Source: JAFGPS01 sp964628465
GTDB taxonomy: Bacteria; Planctomycetota; Phycisphaerae; Sedimentisphaerales; Anaerobacaceae
Length of the DNA: 64,000 nt
Direction: 5' to 3'
Assembly (NCBI GenBank): GCA_964628465.1
Contig: CAZVOA010000007.1
Location: 1-64,000, forward strand
Both the position numbers and the translations under genes were made by a program. The notes under the pieces are model-generated. The model had not been told where the DNA came from and did no database searches. It saw nothing but the letters and a program-made list of their open reading frames with translations. Below, one piece after another: positions 27,243-35,912 of the stretch. Numbering within the stretch: position 1 is the stretch's first letter; each line of letters begins with the position of its first letter.

Positions 27243-27316
27243 GCGCCCGTAGCTCAGTAGGATAGAGCACCGGTTTCCTAAACCGGGGGTCGTGAGTTCG
27301 AATCTCGCCGGGCGTA
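27243..27316 (+). tRNA. tRNA-Arg (anticodon CCU)
   Basis: The 74-nt sequence folds as a standard cloverleaf. Acceptor GCGCCCG pairs with CGGGCGT (one G-U); the anticodon stem CCGGT/ACCGG encloses TTCCTAA, giving anticodon CCT for AGG codons; the T arm has TTCGAAT. Position 27316 is the discriminator A, and the 3' CCA is not encoded. A minus-strand ORF across it is an antisense artefact. Confidence 0.95.
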
Positions 27317-27450
27317 TTGTTAATATTTAAGGATACTGCTTGATATAAGAATTTCCAACAAAATACAAGCTTTATAATGATTATAGTGTTGCAGAAGGAA
27401 TTATTTACTGTATCGCTGCTTAAGAAATAATGCTTGAAGGCTATAAAATT

Positions 27451-28320
27451 ATGGACTTGGTAATAAATTTTACACCAACCGGAATGATTCCGACAAAGGA
27501 AATAACTCCACACGTTCCGATTACTCCAAAGGAGATTATCGAGGATGTTCACCGTGCAGTGGAAATTGGAATAACCATGGTTCACCTGCATGCTCGAGAC
27601 CCTAAAACCGGTAATACTTCTTACAAGTCTGAAATCTACGGTGAAATAATCGCTGGTATAAGAGAATTCTCCAGGGATCTTGTTATATGTGTTTCACTGA
27701 GCGGGCGACATATAAATGAGTTTGAAAAACGTGCCGAACCTCTGACTTTGCAGGGAGACTTAAAACCTGACATGGGAAGTTTGACTTTAAGCTCTCTTAA
27801 CTTTAATCATGTAGCAAGCGTTAATTCTCCTGAGATGATTACTAATCTTGCCAGTGAAATGAAAAGCAGGGGAATCCTTGCCGAGCTTGAAGCTTTCGAT
27901 GCAGGAATGATTAACTATGCCAGGTATCTGGAAACAAAGGGTTTATTAGAGCCGCCGCATTACTTTAATCTGCTTTTGGGAAATATCGCTTGTGCACAGG
28001 CGGACCTGCTGCATGCTGGAATCATGATTCGTGACTTGCCGGCTGATTCTATCTGGTCATTGGCCGGAATCGGAAAGTACCAGTTAATGATGAATTCACT
28101 TGCCATAGTTGCAGGCGGCGGGGTAAGAGTTGGTTTGGAAGATAATATCTGGTTCGATAAAGCACGAACTAAACAGGCGAAAAATTCTGACCTGATACAT
28201 AGAATTCACAGGCTTGCAGAGGCTAATGAACGGAACATTATGACTTCTCAGAAACTCAGAGAGCTATTACATTTGCAACCGGGGAATGGCTGCTATGGGC
28301 GTCATTTTTGCGATGTCTGA
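27451..28320 (+). CDS. BKACE-family (3-keto-5-aminohexanoate cleavage-like) enzyme
   Basis: The ATG at 27451 with AAGG about 10 nt upstream gives 289 residues. It matches the beta-keto acid cleavage enzyme family (DUF849): NFTPTGMIPTKE near the N-terminus, the zinc ligands in VHLHARDPKTG, ICVSLSGRH, GILAELEAFDAGM, and GGGVRVGLEDNIW near the end. These enzymes condense a beta-keto acid with acetyl-CoA and split it into acetoacetate and a new CoA ester; the kce member acts in lysine fermentation. It precedes three sugar-modifying genes with a 42-bp gap to the next. The substrate is not predictable from what is visible. Confidence 0.85.
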   Translation: MDLVINFTPTGMIPTKEITPHVPITPKEIIEDVHRAVEIGITMVHLHARDPKTGNTSYKSEIYGEIIAGIREFSRDLVICVSLSGRHINEFEKRAEPLTLQGDLKPDMGSLTLSSLNFNHVASVNSPEMITNLASEMKSRGILAELEAFDAGMINYARYLETKGLLEPPHYFNLLLGNIACAQADLLHAGIMIRDLPADSIWSLAGIGKYQLMMNSLAIVAGGGVRVGLEDNIWFDKARTKQAKNSDLIHRIHRLAEANERNIMTSQKLRELLHLQPGNGCYGRHFCDV

Positions 28321-28362
28321 GTATGAGAACCTGGCGATACAACTCCACAAGGGATTCAACAC

Positions 28363-29484
28363 TTGAAAAATAAAATCAGGATTAGAAATATATGTGTAGC
28401 AGATGAAAATTCTTCTCACGATTTTGCGCTAAATGCAACTGCTGTTGATGCTTTACAAGAACTTGGATACCATGTCTGCGCATCAGAAAGAAAAGAAGAT
28501 TTTCTTAAATCTGATGCAGTATTGATAATATCAGGTCTAAGATACCCAAATCAACATCTGGAGTCTCTTGCGCAATTGAAGGGTGACAGACCTGCGGTTA
28601 TTGTTTGGCAGATTGACCCGGTTCCTCCCCCTGAATTTACGGTAGAAGCCGAAAGAATTGGCGTTTTAATGCAGAAATTTAATATCAAATTTCGCCTGGG
28701 AGAAAAACAGGGAAAACTATTTAAACTTTTTTTCCCTTTGAGCCGTGAGTTGTCCAGGGCAGCTCGATGGCTGCTGTCTATAAAACTCGAAAAACAGATA
28801 CAAAAGATTGACGAGTATGGTATCTTGCCATCTGAAGGCAGCGAATGGAACAGGCTTATAGAGAGATACCTGACTTTTAAAAAATATTTTGACATGGGTT
28901 TGATAGATTATAGTTTTACTTCTGGTGAGGCACGTGAAAAGTTTTTCAGGTCAAGAGGGATAGATATGACGTTCGTTCCATTTGGCTATCACCCTCAATT
29001 CGGGCGGAAGTTGGATATGCCTCGAGATATAGATGTCTTGTTTCTTGGCAGAATAAATAATAAAAGGCGTAACATTTTAATTAAAAAAATCTCTCATGAT
29101 CTCCAGAAAAAGTCGGTATCTTTTACAATTATGGAAGATATTTACGGTGATGCTCGAACTGAATTGCTAAACAGGGCAAAGATTGTTTTAGATATCCCCA
29201 GAGTCCCATGGGAAACAGGAGGTGTCCGCTTTTTAATGGCTATGAGTTGCGGAGCACTTGTTGTTTCATCGACTTTGAAATATCCCGCACCTTATGAGCC
29301 TGGCGTTCATTTTGTAAGCTGCAGCGAACAGAACGTCACAGATTCTATTCTTTATTATCTATCGAATAATGCACAAAGACAAAAAATTATTGATAATGCT
29401 TATGGATTTGTTACAAAGGATATTACTGTTACGAAAATGATGTCGAAGATTATGGAGACTTGTGATGCATATCCCGCTTTTTAA
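28363..29484 (+). CDS. Glycosyltransferase, CgeB / group 1-like
   Basis: This 373-residue protein lacks a signal peptide. It has a weakly conserved N-terminal half and a C-terminal nucleotide-sugar binding half (VLFLGRINNKRRNILIK, RAKIVLDIPRVPWETGGVRFLMAMSCGALVVSS, PYEPGVHFV, DSILYYLSNNAQRQKIIDNAY). This fits CgeB-like or Glycos_transf_1-type GT-B enzymes. It starts with TTG, supported by AAGGG about 9 nt upstream. Its last about 20 bp overlap the DegT gene. Together with the aminotransferase and the NeuD-like acetyltransferase it suggests synthesis or transfer of an N-acylated amino sugar for a surface glycan. Confidence 0.72.
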   Translation: MKNKIRIRNICVADENSSHDFALNATAVDALQELGYHVCASERKEDFLKSDAVLIISGLRYPNQHLESLAQLKGDRPAVIVWQIDPVPPPEFTVEAERIGVLMQKFNIKFRLGEKQGKLFKLFFPLSRELSRAARWLLSIKLEKQIQKIDEYGILPSEGSEWNRLIERYLTFKKYFDMGLIDYSFTSGEAREKFFRSRGIDMTFVPFGYHPQFGRKLDMPRDIDVLFLGRINNKRRNILIKKISHDLQKKSVSFTIMEDIYGDARTELLNRAKIVLDIPRVPWETGGVRFLMAMSCGALVVSSTLKYPAPYEPGVHFVSCSEQNVTDSILYYLSNNAQRQKIIDNAYGFVTKDITVTKMMSKIMETCDAYPAF

Positions 29485-30568
29485 AACGGTTGTCAGTGAA
29501 GACGCGATAAAATCAGTAAATGAGGTTCTTCGTTCAGGATGGCTTGGCGCCGGCCCCAAGGTCGGGCTGTTTGAAAAAGAATTCGCCGAATATACAAAGA
29601 ACAGCTTTTGCGTTGGATTGAATTCCTGCACAGCGGCATTACATCTTGGTTTGTATATATTAAATCTTGCACCCGGCACGGAGGTAATCAGCACACCGAT
29701 AACTTTTGTCTCGACCAATCACGCGGTTTTATATAACTCATGCAAAGTGATTTTTGCTGATATTGAACCTGATACCGGCAACCTTGATATTAAGTCCGTT
29801 GAAAAGAAAATAACATCTTCCACTGGCGCAATAATTATTATGCACTATGGCGGCTATCCCTGCGATATCGATGCGTTCTATGCTTTATCAGCTAAAACAA
29901 ATATCCCTGTTATTGAAGATTGCGCACATGCCTGCGGTGCAAGGTATAAGGGACACCCTGTTGGAAGTCACGGTAATATACATGCATTTTCTTTCCATGC
30001 TGTAAAAAATCTTCCAATAGGAGATGGTGGTGCGCTTGTTTTAAAGAGTCCCGAGCATTATTCGAGAGTGAAAAAATTAAAGTGGCTTGGCATTGACAAA
30101 GATACTTTTGAACGTACTGATAAACAGGTTTATCAATGGGAATATGATGTCAATGAAATTGGATTCAAATACCAGATGAATGATATACACGCAGCTTTGG
30201 CGCTTGCCCAGTTAAAATATCTTGATGATAACAATGACAAAAGGCGAAAAATAGCGGAAAAATACAGGCAGAGCCTGAAAGGGATTGCCGGAATAAGGCT
30301 GCTGAATTACTCTTCTGACCGGCAGAGCAGTTGTCATTTATTTTGTATCCTTGCGGAAAACAGAGATAACCTGGTCTCCAAGCTGAAATATGCAGGAGTA
30401 GATACCGGCGTACATTATAAAAGAAATGATCTTTATCCGATGTATGAAAAGCAAAACCTTCCAAATGCAGAGAAGTTCTGGAGAAGTGTTATTTCGCTGC
30501 CAATGCATATCGAAATGACAGACGAGCATATTGATTATATTACAGACATAATAAAGAAAGGCTGGTAA
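29465..30568 (+). CDS. DegT/DnrJ/EryC1 family PLP-dependent sugar aminotransferase
   Basis: The ATG at 29465 with GGAG 7 nt upstream gives 367 residues. The family hallmarks are GLNSCTAALHLGL, VISTPITFVSTNHAVLY, PVIEDCAHACGARYKG, and FSFHAVKNLPIGDGGAL with the PLP lysine at K181. GFKYQMNDIHAALALAQL and a C-terminal SLPMHIEMTDEHIDYI follow. These enzymes aminate keto-nucleotide-sugars at C3 or C4. The gene overlaps the preceding glycosyltransferase by 20 bp and is directly abutted by the acetyltransferase gene, so all are probably translated together. The acetyltransferase points to an N-acetylated amino sugar as product. Confidence 0.93.
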   Translation: MHIPLFKTVVSEDAIKSVNEVLRSGWLGAGPKVGLFEKEFAEYTKNSFCVGLNSCTAALHLGLYILNLAPGTEVISTPITFVSTNHAVLYNSCKVIFADIEPDTGNLDIKSVEKKITSSTGAIIIMHYGGYPCDIDAFYALSAKTNIPVIEDCAHACGARYKGHPVGSHGNIHAFSFHAVKNLPIGDGGALVLKSPEHYSRVKKLKWLGIDKDTFERTDKQVYQWEYDVNEIGFKYQMNDIHAALALAQLKYLDDNNDKRRKIAEKYRQSLKGIAGIRLLNYSSDRQSSCHLFCILAENRDNLVSKLKYAGVDTGVHYKRNDLYPMYEKQNLPNAEKFWRSVISLPMHIEMTDEHIDYITDIIKKGW

Positions 30569-31219
30569 ATGAAGCAATCTCGCAAACCTTTGCTTATTCT
30601 CGGCACGAGAACTCTTGCGGTAGAATTTGCTGACGTTATATCAGAAATACAGGAGTTTCAGCTTTCCGGTTTTGTTGAAAATATGGATAAAGCCAGATGC
30701 AGTGAAAAACTTGAGAACATGCCTGTTTACTGGATTGACGATATAAAAGATATGGCTGATACTCACCTGGCAGTATGCGGTCTTGCAACAACGAAGAGAA
30801 GTTTCTTTATTCAGCAGGCTGAAAATCTTTATATGCGTTTTGCAAAAGTTGTACATCCTTCAGCGAGAATATCTTCTAAAAGCACCATTGGTGATGGAAC
30901 AATTGTCAATCCAGGTGTAATTGTTGCTTCTCATACTGAAATTGGAAAACATGTGATTTTAAATAGGGGAGTTTTAGTTGGCCATCATACTAAAATTGGT
31001 GATTTCGTAACAATACAGCCCGGAGCAAATATTGCAGGTGCCTGTTCGATAGGCGGGTCAACATATATTGGTATGGGAGCGGTTATTATCGATCACCTGA
31101 AGATTGGCTCACAGTCAGTTATAGCCGCAGGTGCAGTTGTTATCGACGATGTGCCAGATCGAGTGATGGTTGCCGGAGTGCCTGCTAAAATTATTAAACG
31201 AGATATCGATACACTGTAA
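30569..31219 (+). CDS. NeuD/PglD-like sugar O/N-acetyltransferase
   Basis: This 216-residue protein starts at the ATG immediately after the DegT stop codon. The N-terminal Rossmann-like part (LLILGTRTLAVEFADVI) is followed by a left-handed beta-helix of hexapeptide repeats (ISSKSTIGDGTIVNPGVIV, IGKHVILNRGVLVGHHTKIGDFVTIQPGANIAG, YIGMGAVIIDHLKIG) and a typical end VPAKIIKRD. This is the NeuD/PglD acyltransferase architecture, which acetylates amino groups of UDP-sugars or hydroxyls of sialic acids. Paired with DegT it likely makes an N-acetylated amino sugar. No clear terminator follows in the 180-bp gap. Confidence 0.9.
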   Translation: MKQSRKPLLILGTRTLAVEFADVISEIQEFQLSGFVENMDKARCSEKLENMPVYWIDDIKDMADTHLAVCGLATTKRSFFIQQAENLYMRFAKVVHPSARISSKSTIGDGTIVNPGVIVASHTEIGKHVILNRGVLVGHHTKIGDFVTIQPGANIAGACSIGGSTYIGMGAVIIDHLKIGSQSVIAAGAVVIDDVPDRVMVAGVPAKIIKRDIDTL

Positions 31220-31360
31220 CATAACCACAAATCTTGATCTTGTGCTGATATGCTCAAGTATCTTATGGAACAACGATTTTTACACAATCATTAATATTAA
31301 AAAGCGTCTTGTTTTAAATATTTTTTAGGGAATCCGCTTGATATATCTTCATTTATTCTT

Positions 31361-31389
31361 AAAATAATAATCGTTCCTATTATTATTTT
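31361..31389. promoter_or_regulatory. Perfect inverted repeat, candidate PerR/Fur operator
   Basis: AAAATAATAAT, a 7-nt spacer (CGTTCCT) and ATTATTATTTT form a perfect 11-7-11 inverted repeat ending 11 nt before the perR-like start, touching the GGAG ribosome-binding site. A/T-rich palindromes of this kind bind Fur-family proteins, so autoregulation is likely. A TTGATA at 31338 could be the -35 box, placing the left arm at the -10 position. Confidence 0.6.
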
Positions 31390-31399
31390 GGAGCCTATG

Positions 31400-31804
31400 A
31401 TGAAATATAAACGCAGCAAGCAAAGAGCAAGCGTATTAGAACTGCTTAGGCAGACTGAGTCGCATCCTACAGCCGACTTACTCTACCAAAAACTCAAGAA
31501 GAAATTTCCCCATCTAAGTCTTGGCACTGTGTACCGGAATCTGAATATTCTCGTAGAACAGGGGCTTGTCGAGAAATTACCTTTTGGAATCGCTCCTGAT
31601 AGATATGAAGCCATAAAAAATCCTCATTATCATCTCGTATGCGAGGCGTGCGGGTGTATAGAGGATTTTAATATGCCGTACTATAGTGAGATTAATCAGC
31701 AGGCCCAGAAAATGAGCGGCTTTCATGTATCACGTCACCGTATTGATTTTTTTGGTACCTGTGAAAAATGTAAAAGCAAAAATAAAAAATCGAAAGGAGT
31801 TTAA
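31400..31804 (+). CDS. perR: Fur-family regulator, PerR-like
   Basis: The ATG at 31400 with GGAG 6 nt upstream gives 134 residues. It has the Fur winged-helix (RSKQRASVLELLRQTESHPTADLLYQKLKKKFPHLSLGTVYRNLNILVEQGLVEKL) and dimerisation domain with two CxxC zinc motifs (CEAC and CEKC). The HYHLVCEACGCIEDF segment carries metal ligands. PerR senses peroxide by oxidation of iron-binding histidines and represses katG-type genes. The katG start lies 1 bp after this stop, and a perfect inverted repeat lies in front of the gene, which strongly supports PerR over Fur or Zur. No metal-transport gene is nearby. Confidence 0.87.
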   Translation: MKYKRSKQRASVLELLRQTESHPTADLLYQKLKKKFPHLSLGTVYRNLNILVEQGLVEKLPFGIAPDRYEAIKNPHYHLVCEACGCIEDFNMPYYSEINQQAQKMSGFHVSRHRIDFFGTCEKCKSKNKKSKGV

Positions 31805-31805
31805 A

Positions 31806-33992
31806 ATGGAAGAAGTCAGCAAATGTCCGGTCACGGGCAGAACCAGTAAACCGGTTGCCGGCGGCGGACCATCAAATCGGGACTGGTGGCCGAATCAGGT
31901 CAACCTCAAGATTCTTCACCAGCACTCAAACCTGAGCAATCCGATGGGGGAAGCATTTGACTATGCGGAGGAATTCAAGACGCTCGATCTGAAGGCCATA
32001 AAAAATGACCTCTATGCACTGATGACCAACTCGCAGGACTGGTGGCCGGCTGATTACGGCCACTACGGACCGCTCTTTATACGAATGGCTTGGCACAGCG
32101 CAGGGACTTACCGCATCAACGACGGCCGCGGTGGCGGAGGGTCCGGTGCGCAGCGACTTGCGCCGCTGAACAGTTGGCCGGATAATGTAAACCTTGATAA
32201 GGCGCGCCGACTGCTTTGGCCTATCAAGCAGAAATACGGAAGAAAGATTTCATGGGCCGACCTGATGATTCTGGCCGGTAATTGTGCGCTGGAGTCGATG
32301 GGATTTAAGACGTTCGGCTTTGGCGGCGGACGAGTGGATATTTGGGAGCCGCAGGAGGACATCTACTGGGGTTCTGAAAGTGAGTGGCTTGGTGACAAAC
32401 GTTATGCCGGTGAGCGTCAACTTGAGAATCCTCTGGCGGCGGTACAGATGGGTTTGATTTATGTGAACCCTGAAGGCCCGAATGGTAATCCAGACCCTGT
32501 TGCTTCCGGCCGTGATGTGCGAGAGACTTTTGCGCGCATGGCAATGAATGATGAAGAGACTGTTGCGCTTGTTGCAGGCGGGCATACCTTTGGTAAGTGT
32601 CATGGGGCTGGGCCTGCGACACATGTGGGTCCTGAACCTGAAGCCGCTGGCATTGAAGAGCAGGGGCTTGGCTGGAAAAGCACCTTCGGAAGCGGCAAAG
32701 GCGGCGATACAATAGGCAGCGGCATTGAAGGCGCCTGGAAGCCGAATCCAGCCAAATTTGACATGGGCTATCTAAGGGTGCTGTTCCAATACGAATGGGA
32801 ACTGGTTAAGAGTCCAGCTGGTGCAAATCAGTGGCTTGCGAAAGATGTCAAAGAAACGGATATGATAGTTGACGCGCATGATCCGTCGAAAAAGCATCGG
32901 CCCATGATGACCACCGCTGATTTATCGCTGAAGTTTGATCCGATCTACGAGCCAATCGCTCGGCGCTACCTGAAGAATCCCCAGGAATTCAAGGACGCAT
33001 TTGCACGGGCATGGTTTAAACTGACTCACCGTGATATGGGTCCGCGCTGCCGCTATCTTGGGCCAGAGGTTCCGGCAGAAGAACTGATCTGGCAGGACCC
33101 GATACCGGCTGTTAATCATAAGCTGATTGATACGCAGGATATCGCCGATCTCAAGGGTAAAATTCTTGCATCTGGACTGACAGTCTCCCAACTGGTCTCT
33201 ACCGCCTGGGCGTCTGCATCTACATTCCGCGGTTCAGACAAGCGCGGCGGTGCCAACGGTGCCCGCATTCGTCTGTCGCCGCAGAAGGATTGGCAAGTTA
33301 ACCAGCCAGCCAAACTTGCCAAGGTGTTAAAAACTCTTGAGGGTATCCAGAGCGAGTTTAACAAAGGCGGCAAGAAAGTTTCTCTGGCTGATTTGATTGT
33401 CCTGGGAGGATGTGTAGCAGTTGAGCAGGCTGCAAAGAATGCCGGTTATAATGTAACGGTTCCTTTTACGCCGGGCCGCATGGACGCCTCACAGGAACAA
33501 ACCGATGTGAAGTCCTTTGCAGTGCTTGAACCTAAAGCAGACGGATTCCGTAACTATTTAAAAGCCAAATATAGCGTATCGGCGGAACATCTTCTGGTTG
33601 ACCGTGCGCAATTACTGACACTGACTGCGCCTGAGATGACGGTTCTTATTGGCGGTATGCGTGTCTTGGATACCAACTACGAACAGTCCAAACATGGGGT
33701 TTTCACCACTCAGCCGGAAACGCTTACCAACGACTTCTTTGTGAATCTTCTTGATATGAGAACTGTGTGGAAGCCGACCTCGAAAGACGCAGACGTATTC
33801 GAGGGTCGTGACCGCGCAACGGGCGAACTGAAATGGACCGGCACCCGTGTCGATCTAATATTTGGTTCAAATTCCCAACTCAGGGCATTAGCTGAAGTCT
33901 ATGCTTGTAAGGATTCCCAGAAAAAATTTGTGCATGATTTTATAGCGGCATGGAACAAGGTAATGAACCTTGATCGCTTCGATCTGGCTTGA
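31806..33992 (+). CDS. katG: Catalase-peroxidase
   Basis: The ATG at 31806 with AAAGGAG 6 nt upstream gives 728 residues, the usual length. It has the distal triad R93-W96-H97 (FIRMAWHSAGTYR), the proximal heme ligand H260 in VAGGHTFGKCHG, and the Trp-Tyr-Met adduct residues W96, Y219 and M245. The second, heme-less peroxidase-like half follows (STAWASASTFRGSDKRGGANGARIRL). It removes hydrogen peroxide. It is translated from the perR transcript or its own leader, and PerR control is likely. The gene is visibly GC-richer than its neighbours (many GGC, CGC and CTG codons), suggesting recent acquisition. An upstream in-frame start at 31725 lies inside perR and is not used here. Confidence 0.97.
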   Translation: MEEVSKCPVTGRTSKPVAGGGPSNRDWWPNQVNLKILHQHSNLSNPMGEAFDYAEEFKTLDLKAIKNDLYALMTNSQDWWPADYGHYGPLFIRMAWHSAGTYRINDGRGGGGSGAQRLAPLNSWPDNVNLDKARRLLWPIKQKYGRKISWADLMILAGNCALESMGFKTFGFGGGRVDIWEPQEDIYWGSESEWLGDKRYAGERQLENPLAAVQMGLIYVNPEGPNGNPDPVASGRDVRETFARMAMNDEETVALVAGGHTFGKCHGAGPATHVGPEPEAAGIEEQGLGWKSTFGSGKGGDTIGSGIEGAWKPNPAKFDMGYLRVLFQYEWELVKSPAGANQWLAKDVKETDMIVDAHDPSKKHRPMMTTADLSLKFDPIYEPIARRYLKNPQEFKDAFARAWFKLTHRDMGPRCRYLGPEVPAEELIWQDPIPAVNHKLIDTQDIADLKGKILASGLTVSQLVSTAWASASTFRGSDKRGGANGARIRLSPQKDWQVNQPAKLAKVLKTLEGIQSEFNKGGKKVSLADLIVLGGCVAVEQAAKNAGYNVTVPFTPGRMDASQEQTDVKSFAVLEPKADGFRNYLKAKYSVSAEHLLVDRAQLLTLTAPEMTVLIGGMRVLDTNYEQSKHGVFTTQPETLTNDFFVNLLDMRTVWKPTSKDADVFEGRDRATGELKWTGTRVDLIFGSNSQLRALAEVYACKDSQKKFVHDFIAAWNKVMNLDRFDLA

Positions 33993-34033
33993 TTGCAGAT
34001 TATTGAGGCCAGGCAGATTGTTTGATACATATA

Positions 34034-34069
34034 CATGGTCTATCCGAGTGGATAGGCCATGTTTTTTTT
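34034..34069 (+). terminator. Intrinsic terminator after katG
   Basis: CATGGTCTATCC pairs with GGATAGGCCATG (12 bp, one G-U) over a GAGT loop, followed by eight Ts. Confidence 0.9.
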
Positions 34070-34183
34070 CATACTTTGGGAAATGATATAAAAAAGATGA
34101 AATTATCACGAAGATAGTGTATCTTAGTAAACCTGTATGAATAGAAAATGGTATAAAGTATTTCTTAAATATATAAACTAATT

Positions 34184-35110
34184 ATGGCACCTATAATAAC
34201 AGTTGAAAATCTGAATAAAAGTTTCAGGGATGTAAAAGCCCTGAACAATCTTAGTTTCGCCGTAGAAGCCGGTAACTGCTATGGATTTCTTGGTCCGAAC
34301 GGGGCTGGTAAATCCACCGCTATGAAAATAATCTACGGTAAATGCACGAGAGATGAAAATCCGCAAACCAAAGTAAATGTTTTCGGGTATGACCCGGCTA
34401 CAGATGAACTTTCAATAAAATTCCTGTCCGGCGTAGTTCAGCAGGAAGATAATCTTGATGATGAACTGAATGTTTTTCAGAATCTAAGGATTTATTCGAA
34501 ATTCTACAATATTAAAGCTTCTGACGCGAAGGAGCGGATTGAATATCTTCTTGAGTTTTTTGAACTTAAAGAGAAAATCAATTCAAAAATCAGGGAGCTT
34601 TCCGGCGGAATGAAAAGAAGGCTCGTAATCGCAAGGGCGCTTTTGAATCAGCCGAAGCTGCTTATTCTCGATGAACCTACAACCGGCCTCGACCCGCAGG
34701 TACGTCATCTTATCTGGGACAAAATTCGCCAGTTGCAGAAACAAAATACGACTGTTTTGCTTACGACTCATTATATGGAAGAAGCTTTTCAGCTTTGCAA
34801 TCATATATTGATTATGCACAAGGGAAGCAAAATAATGGAAGGCAAGCCGATGAAATTGCTGGATGAGAATATTGAAAAATTCGTTTTGGAAATTCTTAAT
34901 GTCGAGCTTATCAGCAAAGAGTGCAGAGAAAATGCTCAGGCAAACATAAGAATAGAAGACTCGCCAGGTGTTATGCGTTATTATGCGAATGATATTAGTG
35001 TTTTGAAGGATTTTGCTGATAATTGTATGAAATCAGGTAATTTTCTTATCAGGCAAACCAACCTTGAAGACATTTTTCTGCGTGCTACAGGGAGACAATT
35101 AAATGACTAA
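34184..35110 (+). CDS. ABC transporter ATP-binding protein, NodI/ABC-2 type
   Basis: This 308-residue ATPase contains Walker A GPNGAGKST (near residue 45), a Q-loop region VVQQEDNLD, the signature LSGGMKRRLVIARAL, Walker B LLILDEPTTGLD and the H-switch TTHYMEEA. The overall layout, with an EFV-type C-terminal domain, matches the NodI/drug-export ABC-2 class. It overlaps the permease gene by 8 bp, and the two subunits should form one exporter. No good ribosome-binding site is seen before the ATG. The cargo (lipid, glycan or drug) is unknown. Confidence 0.92.
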   Translation: MAPIITVENLNKSFRDVKALNNLSFAVEAGNCYGFLGPNGAGKSTAMKIIYGKCTRDENPQTKVNVFGYDPATDELSIKFLSGVVQQEDNLDDELNVFQNLRIYSKFYNIKASDAKERIEYLLEFFELKEKINSKIRELSGGMKRRLVIARALLNQPKLLILDEPTTGLDPQVRHLIWDKIRQLQKQNTTVLLTTHYMEEAFQLCNHILIMHKGSKIMEGKPMKLLDENIEKFVLEILNVELISKECRENAQANIRIEDSPGVMRYYANDISVLKDFADNCMKSGNFLIRQTNLEDIFLRATGRQLND

Positions 35111-35894
35111 AGATAAATCTCTCCAATATCCTCCATTACATATACGTCTTTACAGTGTCTGGTTCAGGCATGTGAGAGTTTATGCTCAGAACTTGATAAG
35201 CAACGGCTTACCTCCGTTTCTTGAGCCGTTGATTTTTCTTGCAGGAATTGGAATGGGGCTTGGCGGCTATATTAACGATAAAATGGGCGGCGTATCATAT
35301 ATTGAATATCTCGGTACAGGTCTGCTTGTAACCGCAGCTATGTTCACTTCCGCTTTTGAGTGCAGCTATGGAACATTTATCAGGCTGGACTTCGAAAAAG
35401 TTTATGATGGTATGCTTGCGGCTCCGATGACTGCTAATAATCTCCTTGTTGGTGAAATGCTCTGGGCCGGTACAAAAGGATTTTTCTTCACTTCAGCGGT
35501 TTTGTGCGTGCTTTCAATATTTCAAATTATCGCACTTCCATATGCTTTGCTTACGCCGTTTGTTGGTTTCTTTACCGGGTTGATGTTTGCGTCTCTTTCG
35601 TTATTTATAACTTCTTTTGTGAAAAGCATTAATCACTTCAATTTTTATTTTACCGGTTTTATTTCCCCTATGTTCTTTTTCTCCGGCGTAGTTTTCCCGC
35701 TTGAGAATCTGCCTTCTAATATCCGACCGGTAGCAGAGCTGGTTCCTCTTACACATTCAGTTAGAATAGTAAGGTCGATTTGCACAAACGATTATAAGCC
35801 AATTCTGCTTTTTGATATGAGTTATATCATTTTGTTTATTGTCGTTTTCGGCTATTTTGCTATAAAAAGGCTTAAAAAGCGGTTGGTTAATTAG
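35103..35894 (+). CDS. ABC-2 type permease, NodJ-like
   Basis: This 263-residue membrane protein has about six helices and the ABC-2 membrane domain pattern: VRVYAQNLISNGLPPFLEPLIFLAGIGMGLGGYI, EYLGTGLLVTAAMFTSAFECSYGTF, the cytoplasmic FEKVYDGMLAAPMTANNLLVGEMLW, and ISPMFFFSGVVFPLENLP. These are close to NodJ-type exporters. It starts 8 bp before the ATPase stop with GGGAG upstream and so is translationally coupled. It forms the channel of the exporter with that ATPase. It is followed by a minus-strand candidate small RNA element. Confidence 0.9.
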   Translation: MTKDKSLQYPPLHIRLYSVWFRHVRVYAQNLISNGLPPFLEPLIFLAGIGMGLGGYINDKMGGVSYIEYLGTGLLVTAAMFTSAFECSYGTFIRLDFEKVYDGMLAAPMTANNLLVGEMLWAGTKGFFFTSAVLCVLSIFQIIALPYALLTPFVGFFTGLMFASLSLFITSFVKSINHFNFYFTGFISPMFFFSGVVFPLENLPSNIRPVAELVPLTHSVRIVRSICTNDYKPILLFDMSYIILFIVVFGYFAIKRLKKRLVN

Positions 35895-35912
35895 AAGCTT
35901 TTTATTGGTTTT

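Noticed and set aside
27235..27591. 118-residue minus-strand ORF ending GEIRTHDPRFRKPVLYPTELRALF
   Set aside because: It is the antisense translation of the tRNA-Arg gene, a well-known annotation artefact.
31725..31805. Longer katG start inside perR
   Set aside because: The ATG at 31806 has an AAAGGAG site at the right distance; the extra residues are out-of-frame perR sequence.
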